Source: Piper betle (Eukaryota; Streptophyta; Magnoliopsida; Piperales; Piperaceae). Taken from it: a DNA stretch of 64,000 nt. The notes beneath the pieces are model-generated. The model was not told where the DNA came from and ran no database searches. It worked only from the letters and a program-made list of their open reading frames with translations. The stretch lies in contig JAURVB010014400.1 of NCBI GenBank assembly GCA_033002965.1, positions 51,721-115,720 on the forward strand, read 5' to 3'. The position numbers were made by a program, and so were the translations under genes. Below are positions 48,392-61,103 of the stretch, one piece after another (position 1 is the first letter of the stretch; each line of letters starts with the position of its first letter).

Positions 48392-50340
48392 CTCGGCGGC
48401 GGTGCGACCAGAAAGATCGAAGCTTTGCGGTCGTCGGAGCTTCCGCCGCCGTGCTCCGGTGGGCGGTGATCGGCGAAAAGGATACCCTATGGTTCTCAAC
48501 GGTGGGGGAAGATGATCGAATATTGACGATTCGGACAGTCCAAGTGGTCACGGAAATGATTATTATGCGGACTATCCGTATCGATTATAAAACCAATTAG
48601 CTCGTGGACAAATTGGTTTGATCGGCTGTGATTGAGCTTGTAATTGTTCCTTCGATTAATTCTTAGCTTTTAATTAATTATTTTCAGGGTTGCTAATAAT
48701 TCAGTCCGGTTCGAATTTACTCAATGTTCGGCTTGATTTTATTTGAGTCAAATTGTAACTTGAATCAAACAAGTACGGCCATGAGTATGCATCCGCCGGC
48801 TCAACTCAACTCGAAGTTTGATAAATTACATTAAATAGAATAGTTAATATAATTTTTATATAGCAAGTTACATAATATATATAAAATAATAATAAAATAA
48901 TTACTTTATAATGATAGCTTTGCAAGATGATATAATGATTTTGTTCTAGAAAAAAACTATTTGACATATAATTAAGTTGAAATTAAACTACTTAAAATTT
49001 CAAAATTAATTTTACTTCAAGTAATCTAGAAAAAAATTTGTATGTGAATAATACTTGAGGTAGCTCATTTTAGCTCGAACTCGTCTTATTTCGAACTCGA
49101 AATAAAAAAGTTGAGCTTGAGCATAGTCGAACCTGACTTCACTGCGCTGACTAGTTATTTCAACACGGGCTCGAGGGGTAGTGGCTGCCAAAGGAGACGA
49201 GCTGGAGAAGACCCCAAGGGATGGGGCGGGGGGCCAGAGCAGGTCTCCAGCCAAGCGAGGAGCAAACTTCAACAACAAGCTTGGGAGAAAGGTGGCTTGG
49301 TTTGGGTTTCCCCTCCCCTTTTACACCCTTTGCATCATTTCAACAACGAATTTGCGCCAGCACTCGTAATTGAATCGACTCAAATTTGAGTGAGTCAGAA
49401 AGATTACAATAATTGGATGGCTCAAATTTGAGTGAGTCAGAAAGATTACAAGAGCCATCGCTCAATAAATCTTTTGCCTAACACACATACATACACAAGT
49501 ATATATATGTTTACACACACACACACACATTATATCTTATATTTTACATGCCCAAAAAATGTTAGAGATATATTATTTTAAATTAGGATTTTTAAATTAC
49601 AAATGACGTACTTTAGATGACTACATATCCTTCATAAAAAACTTAAGAATGACAAAATAAGCTAATTATCTTGGGATTCAAGAGAAGGTAAAAGAATAAA
49701 AATGGTAGGATATAATCCAAGTTGGCCAAGTTTACTCTTCCTTGACTTGGCTCAGCTCGAGACTAAGATTTATTAGGGTTTTACTTAAAATATGTCTTAT
49801 TTTGATTTGTGAAACATCTTAGGATGAATGATGGTATCATGCACAATTCTTGTCTAGATTATGTAACATGACTATTTACTCTATATTACCAAATAAAATT
49901 TATGTAGTTCATGATAATTTTATTGTTATTGATATGATATAGTGAGTCAGAGAATTTTACTAAAGAAGAGGAGTCTTTAAACATTATACCATTAGATAAT
50001 AATATATTTTAAAAAATACAAAATTAAAATTTATCATTCAAGGCACATTGAAAAACATTATTTTTATAATAACATTTTCACGTTAGAGTTTTCACGAAGT
50101 AATTTACTCCAACGATACAATAAACCAGTGCCCTTCTCCATGAGTGATAATAAAGAAATCTTTTTGATTCATTATGTTGTTAAGAATTTCATTTAATCTT
50201 ATTTAAATGAAGAAATAGTTATTTTTTCAATAAATTTTAAAAAAAATTGGAAAAAAACTTTTAAAAAATCAAGAGATGTAATTTCTATGAGAAGAAAGGA
50301 TTGGTTAGAGGATAAAACAAGTTAGGGATTTTAAGCCGAA
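48392..50340. other. AT-rich spacer with small repeats
   Basis: 5' flank of the RPN8 copy, then AT-rich DNA. 48690-49165 holds fragments rich in tcgaactcga words similar to the ends of hAT MITEs. A direct repeat ctcaaatttgagtgagtcag with agaaagattaca occurs at 49379 and 49422 and contains the palindrome ctcaaatttgag. A CA microsatellite lies at about 49514-49529. No gene supported. Confidence 0.45.
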
Positions 50341-50500
50341 AAAACAGATTCGAAACTCGACCGAGTCGGCCGATTCAAGCCGATTCGGGACCGATTGTCC
50401 TCTCAGAATCGGAAAAACGATTGTGGTTCTAACCCCTCCTCGCCGGCGGCCACCGACCACCGCCGGCGACGACGCAGGCGGATTTGGCCCGCCGCCGGCA

Positions 50501-52256
50501 ATGGCAATGTCTGCTTGGGCTCTCCACATCCGCCGTCTCCTTCTCCGGCGACCTGCTATCCCCGCCGCCGCGCCTCCTCCCTATGCGCTTGGTCCGCCCG
50601 GGCCTCTCTCCACCGAAGCCCATTCTCTCCCCCACCGCGAAAAAGCTTTCAACCACAAAGCTATGTTTGTCATAGCATCTTTGGTAAGTTGGGGAGCTCT
50701 TAGGGGTACTCGTGAGTGGAGTGTAGATTGACGATGAAGCTGAGAAGGTAAACAACGATGCTTGTATCATGGTAATAATATTGGTTTTAGTTTCGATCTA
50801 ATATGTTTCTGCCATAGTATAAATTTTCTTCTGTTGTGGACCAGTTACAGGCGGGAAGAACTGCCTTAATCCGAATTTGTGGCGATTTTTTGGATTTTGA
50901 GTTTTTTGATTAAATTGTGTTTGCTATGATCCAGATTTTGTGCGAGCGGGAATCTCTACCATAAACCGGATTGTGTAGATTTTGTAATTTTGGGTTTTGA
51001 TTGATTATGTTTGCCATGATTCGAATTCTGTGCAAGCAGGAAGTTCTATCATAATCTGAGTTATGTAATTTTCTTAATTTAGGGTTTTTGATTGATTGTG
51101 TTTGCCATGATCCAAATTTTGTGCAAGCAGGAAGATCTACCGAAATTTGAATTATGCCAATATTTTGGGTTTTGGTTGATTATGTTTGCAATGATTTGAA
51201 TTTTGTGCAAGCAGGAAGCGCTACCATAATCCAAATTATGTAAAATATTCTAATTTTCTGTTTTGATTGATTATGTTTGGACCGTGATCCAAATTTTGTG
51301 CACAGAGGAAGCTCTGACGTAATCTGAGTTATGTCATTTTTTGATTTAGAGTTTTTGATTGATCATGTTTGCCATCATCCAAATTTTGTGCAAACAGCAA
51401 GGTGTACCGTACGGTAATCCGATTGTGCCATCTTTTGATTTGGGGTTTTTGATTAATGATGTTTGCCATCACCCAAATTTTGTGCAAGCAGGGAGCTCTA
51501 CCAGAATGTGAATTATGTTAATTTGGTTAATTTTGGGTTTTGGTAGATCATGTTTGCTATGATCCAAATTTTGTGCAAGCAGGAGGCTCTACCATAATCT
51601 GAATGATGGAAATTTTTGATTAATTATGTTTGCCATGGTCCAAATTTTGTGCAAGCAAGAAGCTCTAATGTCATCTGAATTATGTCATTTTTTTTAATTT
51701 TGGATTTTTTATTAATGACGTTTGCCATCATCGAAATTTTGTGTAAAGAGGAAGCTCTACTATAATCTGAATTATGCCAATTTATTTAATTTTGGTTTTG
51801 ATTGATTATGTTTGCTCTGATCCAAATTTTGTGCAAGCAGGAAGCTCTAACGCAATCCGAATTATGACAATTTTTAATTCTGGGTTTCTGGTTGATTATG
51901 TTTCCATGATCTTTCTTTTCTTTTTCCTTTTTGCCAGGAGGAAGACAGAGAACAATATTTAAAGATTGGTGGAGCACGGAAGTTCAGAGGTATGGTTCTT
52001 TGGGAAGGATCATAGCCAATTCCTTTGGAAGTGGAAGTTCACCAAGTGTGTCTTTGTGATTGAAGCCGGATACAAATATTGTGTCTTTGGTTTGCATTTG
52101 TAGCCAAATAATGTCCAGAGGTTTTGTAATTGAATTTGGTTCCAATTATGTCAATAGGTGGAATTTCTTACAAATGGTGTGAGCTTTGTAAAGGACCAGG
52201 CTACTGCATCTGCAGCAGCAGTTGTCACCAGTCATGAGGAAGTTGATTGAAGGCTT
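50501..52256 (+). CDS. Unrecognised short gene, possible organelle-targeted N-terminus
   Basis: Exon 1 (50501-50683; an upstream in-frame ATG-less extension reaches 50423) encodes MAMSAWALHIRRLLLRRPAI, Pro/Ala-rich sequence, then HREKAFNHKAMFVIASL, and ends at a strong donor ttg|gtaagt in phase 0. Exon 2 starts after tttttgccag at 51938 and reads EEDREQYLKIGGARKFR, ending at g|gtatgg (51993). A third exon probably begins near 52159 after caatag, and its frame is uncertain. The Arg-rich, acid-free N-terminus looks like a mitochondrial or plastid presequence. I do not recognise the family. The 1.25-kb intron is filled by a minisatellite. Gene existence rests on the paired splice signals and open phase-compatible exons. 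Confidence 0.45.
50850..51900 (+). repeat. Intronic minisatellite, about 11-12 copies of an 89-bp unit
   Basis: The unit contains tttgccatgatccaaatttt, gtgcaagcaggaagctctac, cataatctgaattatgt and a T-rich attttgggttttgattgatt. The landmark attttgtgcaagcag recurs at about 50936, 51027, 51117, 51204, 51293, 51382, 51476, 51567, 51646, 51736 and 51825: a spacing of 87-94 bp with one of 79. Copies differ by scattered substitutions and small indels. Confidence 0.9.
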
Positions 52257-52259
52257 CAG

Positions 52260-54056
52260 GTAATTCTAGGAGACTAAGAATGGGTGGATCACGAGTGAAA
52301 TCTCTATACCTTTGTTGTGAAATCTCTACTTTTGTTGTGCTTTTAGACAAACACTTCTCTTGCTGTTTTCTGTATTGAATCTTCTTTTAATCATTGTGGG
52401 GAGGAAATGGAAAGAATCCACAAAGCATTTTCTAGTAACTTGTATTAGCTGTTTTTTTTATTATATTTACGGGGTGGTGTAATTTTCAATTATCATTTTT
52501 ATGATAAATTTGCTAGCTTTCATCCATTTCTTGAATGATTCCTAATTTGTTATCATTTTGATTATGCTGATTCTAGCAGGTTCAAATCCCAATATCAGGT
52601 TCGAAACCAGAAAATGTTGTGCTTGCCAGCATCCTTGTTAGTTCCCATTGATTGGATGCCACTGCTTTTATTTTTTGATACTGTGCAAATGTTGATTTCC
52701 ATGTAATCGGAACGTCACCAAGATGCTTTGGTATATTTGCAATCTATGTCAATATTGTATATGCTGCTCAATGTTTCTTTTGAATGTTCTTCTCTAACTA
52801 TAATTGAAGACAATTAAAATTCTTCTCTTTGATCCCATGTTGGGATCAAATCATGCATGTTTTTAGCTACTTTTTTGGGTTATGTCATTCTGGAAACCAG
52901 ATGGACAATTTATATTGTTTACTTTGTCTGTTGCAAAGGTTTTATGACCCTTAAAGGCCGTGAAAAGGGATGTGCAGTTTTTGTTCGGAGTAAAACTATA
53001 ACGAAAAAGCCATGATGCTGTTATGATTTGCTTTATACCAACTTTCATCCAGCCTTCTGAATTGCTATTTGCCATTGTTCTTTCTAGAAGGTAGTGAATG
53101 TTATCATTTCTCTTATGCATTTCAACTACTCTTTATATTTTCATCCCATTAGTGTTGTGTTCTGTCTCTTTGATGTGGGCTATAAATTGTATCTTTTTCC
53201 ATTGAAGGCACGATCATGGTCTTAGTGGAAATCATGTATTCAAACTCGAAAAAATACTCGTCTCGTCAATATTATTGAGGTCACATTGAACTTATATAGT
53301 GTTAGAAAGAATTTTTTAATTTTATATAAGTCGAGCACGAGCGAAACACAAACATTTGTTCGGCTCGAAAACATAGAGAGCTGAATACGAGCCAAACCTA
53401 AACACTATAAATTTTGGACAAATTTAACTCGAGTCATAATACATCAAAGCTCGTCAAATACTTAAATAAATTTAAATATGTTTGCTAAAAATTACGTCAA
53501 ATTCAAAAACATCCATGTTCAATTTGGCTCGTTTACACCCCTAATCACTTCCACTATGCACACACCATGGCTCAAATAGGCTTTCCCATTCATAGGAAAA
53601 AAATATTTTACTAAAACAGAATTTTCTAAAACTTGGTCCAAACATAAAACACACACAAATATTCACTCAACAACAATAAAACTAAGGATTCCCACTTTCC
53701 ACCACTAGTAGTAGCCAATGCCACACCAAAGCACGTTCACCACCATCACACCACTAAACATCTAGAGCAACAATGGAACAAACGTAATCTTTTAACATCA
53801 TCAAAACAAAAAAAATGGTATCATCTGAAGCCCGACCGACCTCAACACAAACAGCCACCGCTTCCACATTCATAAAAAAAAATTAATTAATGAACAAATA
53901 AGTAAGCACATTAGACATCTGACATCGACTTCATCACGGCCAAGAACAAAATAAACCCCAAAAACCACCAAAAAAATCTAAAAAAAAAACAGACAGAACA
54001 ACAGCAGATGCATTATAACAAAATGAGACTAAAATGGGGAAGAACGGAGTGATCAC
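52260..54056. other. Spacer with one hAT-like terminus
   Basis: 52260-53200 may hold the 3' part of the preceding gene; no domain recognised. 53265-53543 is rich in tcgagc/gctcg words and ends tggctcgtttacaccccta (53525-53543), the form of a hAT terminal repeat. I found no matching left terminus, so it is a truncated relic at most. 53544-54056 shows nothing recognisable. Confidence 0.4.
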
Positions 54057-54099
54057 CTCGAGAGTGCGTCGGCGGTGGGAAGAGAGGAGGGTCGGCCAT
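54057..54099 (-). CDS. Candidate first exon of an unidentified minus-strand gene
   Basis: A GC-rich island upstream of an ATG encodes MADPPLFPPPTHSR and runs into a donor, cgag|gtgatc. The arrangement (short first exon, GC-rich leader, minus strand) resembles the first exon of the CHCHD-like gene. I find no downstream exon, so this may be a broken gene or chance. Confidence 0.25.
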
Positions 54100-54684
54100 G
54101 GCGTCTTCACTCTTCTCTCCGCCGTGGGTTCGGGTTTTTAAAATTTCCGACCCCGCTCGTTTCGGTTTTGTCTTAATTTCGTGGACCGGCCCGGGTTGCT
54201 TTATCGTTGTAGGTATATATTATAATATAAAAATTCCGGTAAAATATCGTTAGATGCATGGTTAATACTAGAAATATACTTTAATTTTGTATACATAAAT
54301 TTTAAATGACAAAATAAATTACAATAATTGGATTTATTTGTTTATTAGAGTGACATTTATAATTCCTCTTTCATTATTAATCAATAAGAGGAAATAGATT
54401 AATGTGAGATGGATGAGAGTGGGTGAAGATGATTACACGAAAGGGCCTTATACTTATATTAAACATAAGTTTAAAATTAGTAAATTAAGTCTACTAAGTT
54501 TTAAAATTAACATCTTTTTATGTACACCATTTAATTGGTCATTGCATGCAGTTGTAGTTGATCACGCTAAGTGCCCTTATATATATTATATATATCACTC
54601 ATATATATATATATATATTAAAAAAATTATTCCACGCTAGTTACAAAAAATAATTTTTTGGGCCCCTTTAGCATTGGAGCCGTT

Positions 54685-55220
54685 TAAGGTTGCTAATTGA
54701 GCGAGCCAACTCGTGAGCATTTAGCGTTCGACTCGGCTTGACTCGACTCGAAACTCGACATTTAAATGCTCGACTCGAACTCGAATCTTACAAGCCAAGC
54801 TTGAGCAAGGTCGTATTCGACTTGACTCAACTCGGTTATAACTTGAAATCGACTCGATAAAATAATATAATAATATAGTCTTTATATTATATTATATTAT
54901 ATTATATATATATATACAATATAATAACAAATAAGCAAGATAGTTGAGATAGTAAAGGTTCAAACCACATTGGCTTTATTTTATTTTTTAAGTGAAGTAC
55001 TTTTAACTTTTAATCGAGCTGATTTCGAGCTAACGAACGAGCTGGCGAACGAGCTCATAAAAATTATAAAAATTAAGTAGTGAAGTATATTCGAGTCGAA
55101 CTCGAGCGTGTATGTCGAGAACTCGTTCGATCTTGAGTCGAGTTCGAACGAGTTTCGAACTATTCGAGCTGAGCTCGAACACATGTTGAGCTCGGCTCGC
55201 TCGCTCAATTAGCACCCCTA
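54685..55220. mobile_element. hAT-type MITE
   Basis: 536 bp with an exact 8-bp target-site duplication gagccgtt (54677-54684 and 55221-55228). Left end taaggttgctaattgagc; right end complement taggggtgctaattgagc, so the left terminus carries two or three changes. Subterminal ctcgac/gctcgaac words occur in both orientations, and the interior is AT-rich with a TATAT tract. No coding sequence. Confidence 0.9.
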
Positions 55221-55228
55221 GAGCCGTT

Positions 55229-55875
55229 CGATTATAAATTTGGCCCGGCTTAGAGCTAAAAATGAAAAAAATTAATCTAGGCCATCTGATTAAAAAACAA
55301 CTAAAATCACATTTTAAATGAGGCAAATTTAAATGTCTTTAATCAGACTGCCCAAAAAAATAAAATTTTTTTGCACCCTACACAAAATAACCAATCTCTC
55401 TCTATATATAATATATACTAAGGTTTAAAATTATAAGTATAAGCATAAAATATGTAGAGGCATCGGTTAAACTCGACCGAGAAGCACCCCCTAAGTTAAA
55501 CTAGCAGGTGGTGGGACCTAATACTTAAACCTATACATATCAAGGCAGATTAAACAATTCATGCCTGGAAAAGGATGACCAAAAAAACCCACTTAGCTCC
55601 AACTTGGATTTATATACAAAAAATCGTAAAACCCAAACCTTGGATTCCAACATCGTTGTTGTACTTGCCCATGGAAAACTCTGGTAAATTTTTAATTGGG
55701 TCCATGGAACCTGAGCCAGTAAATTGGTGGCTAGACAATTTGTAGCGTTACAATATTAACCTTGAACCAAAGTTCATCCAGAAGTGAACCAAAACATCAC
55801 CAAAGATTGTCAAAACCTAATAAACTAATTAGATACTCTTAAGAACCATCCTATCCCTATAGCGTCAAATCCACC
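55229..55875. other. 3' flank of the IMPDH gene
   Basis: Between the MITE and the IMPDH stop codon. Probable 3' untranslated and terminator sequence of IMPDH in the right part; no other gene seen. Confidence 0.4.
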
Positions 55876-58146
<2,271 letters not shown>

Positions 58147-58210
58147 GGCGGCGGCGGCGGTGGAGGAGGAACTATGGGAGCGGCGGTGGCGGGAAGATGG
58201 TGAGCTGATG

Positions 58211-58224
58211 ATATATATATATAC
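58211..58224 (-). promoter_or_regulatory. Possible TATA element of IMPDH
   Basis: An atatatatatatac run about 70 bp upstream of the IMPDH start on the minus strand, at a plausible TATA distance for a short leader. It is a simple AT repeat, so specificity is low. Confidence 0.35.
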
Positions 58225-58229
58225 AATAT

Positions 58230-60405
58230 TGAGGGGATAGGGTTTAGGCGGTCCGGCCTTCGATTTTTTTTTGAAAAAAGAAACACTTTTTCGAGCGAAA
58301 TGGTTGCCGTTAAAATTATATTGAATCGAATTAAAATATTTTAGTTAATTCATAAATAATAAAAAATAAATATTTTTTTATTATTTAATCAACTAGAATT
58401 CTAACAGCACAAATAATTTATACGTTACCACGAATAATTTTTTAATTTAATACATGAAATGATATAATATGTGATACTTAATTAAATACATAAAAAATAA
58501 TAAGAAAATATATCCCTTAATAATTAGTTAGTATTTGAGTAATAATAATTTAGTATTCAATTAATTGACACTAGATAAATTTATATGATCATGCAAAAAT
58601 AATAATAAAGAAAACATTAAAATTAGTAAATAAATAATAATTCTTCAAATAATTAAAATATGCTAATAGGTAAGCTATCTATAATCTAACTCATAAATTA
58701 ATAATCTAGTTTATACCCTATCAACTATATAAAATAGTTAGAATTGTAATTCAGGTGATAACTTATTAATTGAGCCAAAAATAAATATAATCATATTTAT
58801 TAATCTATCCTAAGTTCTTACCAATAATTTATATATTTACTAAAATTATTTTATTATTCTCGTAACAAAGAATAACTATAAGTTGATAAATTAACATGAC
58901 ATAAAACTAATGCCTTATTTATTTAATAATATTTTAAAAGCCCGATACTCATATAATGGTTGTACTATATATATACTATAACGGAGGAATTAATATGAGA
59001 CATTATATATAATTAATTATTATATTATTTTTAAATAAACCTCTTGTCTTAATTTATAACATTAATACTAATTAGCATAAAATCAAGAAGAGAAATACTA
59101 ACAGGTTAAGTAATAACAAGCTTGGATCAGCTATATAAAAAACAAGTACTATAATGATATTGCCAACTTACTTAATTAAGCACATAGAAAAGCACAAACT
59201 GTTTATTGATTCATTTTTATTTTTATTATGCATGGAGATTTAGAGCTCAACAAACTAAAATGATGGAAAGTAATAATTAATTATATTATAATTAGATATT
59301 ATCAATTTATCAAATATAAATGCAATAAATGAAATGGGATTACAAAAAATGTAATCAATATTCAATATAATACAAATATTAATTTATATACAATACAAAT
59401 CATGAATTAACGCCAATAATACTTATCATAATACAAGACAGTAATAATATTAATATTAATTAATACAAATATAGAAAATAATCATATTACTATTAAACAC
59501 GAAGCATCATGATTCATTTATTTCACAAAACAATGAGAAGTAGAAAAATAAAATAAAATAGAACGTCAAAAGAAAAAATAAGTTTAACTTCCCACTTAAA
59601 AATTCATGCAACGATATAGAAGAATAAGAAATCATACACTACATAACGAACATGCAACATTAAACAAGAAAAATCAAACAGATTTTCACAATTAAAAGAA
59701 TCAAGAGGGAAAATAGAGGTGTAGAGGAGGTTGACATTACAAGGAAAGGAGAGGAAAACAATAAGTGGTGACAGTGAAAAACATGAAGACTCACCCAAAA
59801 GGGTTTTAACGTTCCTAGTGTCAAACTCTCTTAAAATCTCCTCCACATCCTCTAATGCCTAACAGTCCTTATCCACTCACAATACCTAGTTTATCCAATC
59901 TTCACAAGATTTTTTCTTATTTTTTAATAAGAATTAACTAAGCAAGATTTGGAAGACAAAAATTTAATTAAATAATATTCAAGACTTGTTTCAAGATTTA
60001 CAAAACTTTAAATAAAATAACCTAGTTACTTTTGGGTTTTACAATAAAAATTGTGAGATTCATCAACTTTGTCCTATAATCTAATACTATCTACTTACAG
60101 GTAAAATCTTATTTATTAGTAGGAATAAACTATATATCTTCAACTTGGTTAATCACTTTTAAAGAGATGAATTAGCCCATTATGTTACACTTTGGGCCGG
60201 GTCGTTACAGACTGATATATAATATTTCTATAATTAAGCATTAAAACTCTTATTTTTTAAGCAATGAATTTGATTTGTTTCATCTAGATTGAAAGCCATA
60301 ATAATATATAACATACTCAAATAGTCCAAACTCAAAATCTATATCTGATTCAAATTAATTTGGTTAGAGATAAATGATAAAAAAATGGTCAAATTTAAGA
60401 GTATA
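58230..60405. other. Very AT-rich spacer ending in an LTR-end relic
   Basis: No coding sequence. 60106-60208 (ggtaaaatcttatttattag to ttgggccgggtcgttacag) is an LTR-type 3' end shared with 19628-19734. The AT-rich sequence upstream may be the rest of an old LTR whose start I cannot identify. Confidence 0.4.
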
Positions 60406-60765
60406 TGTAAAACCCGGTGTTTTAACAACCAGTTTTACTTTTGGTTTGACTCAGTTAGCATGCAGCCAGTCCGATTTGATCGAGCTTAGCACTAAGTGGG
60501 TCCTTATATGTTATTGTGGACTTGGGCATTGGACGTGTTTGCCATTGAGTATTAACTTGAATTGGTCTCGACTCGAGTCAAGTCAATAAAAACTTGACTC
60601 GGTTTCGACTCGAGTAAAGTCAATAAAAATTTGACTTGGTCCCGACTCGAGTCAATATTCCGAAATAATGCGTCCTAACTCGGCCAATGGTTGTAAAATT
60701 AATTTTGCGATCAACTATATATTAAAAAAATTGCTAGCCTCTTATATATTCTGATAACATTTAAA
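60406..60765. repeat. Chimeric fragment of the long-LTR family with opposed halves
   Basis: Starts in plus orientation at the family terminus tgtaaaaccc, passes through three ctcgactcgagtcaa units, then continues in minus orientation with cgtcctaactcggccaatgg, aattttgcgatcaactatatat and ctcttatatattctgataac, the complement of the first ~300 bp of the family. A miniature foldback. 60766-61103 is spacer. Confidence 0.6.
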
Positions 60766-61103
60766 TTATGTTGATGAAGTCGGAAACACATCAGAATCAA
60801 AACACATGAGAGCCATCTCATTTAACTTTCTTCCACATGATGAATACAAGTACAAACTGACAAGTTACAAATTTGTCAAGTTTGAGTAAAGTCAATAACA
60901 ATTCATAGAAACAAGTTACAAATAACTAAGATTATACAATCCTTCTAGATTCAGAGTTATCATAGTCGTTCTGCATCATTGCTTTGAGATTTTTCATCAC
61001 CGCACCGATGAACCTGAATAGACTCCATGACTCCAGTTTCAGATGGAACATTTTTTTGCCAACATATTTAAAAACAAAATATGGAAAATAATCACATAAA
61101 TTA

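Noticed and set aside
48690..49165. Second hAT MITE
   Set aside because: It has similar gctcgaac-type words, but no paired termini and no 8-bp duplication could be found.
52863..53120. Minus-strand 85-residue open frame
   Set aside because: No recognisable domain, splice partner or promoter; consistent with chance.
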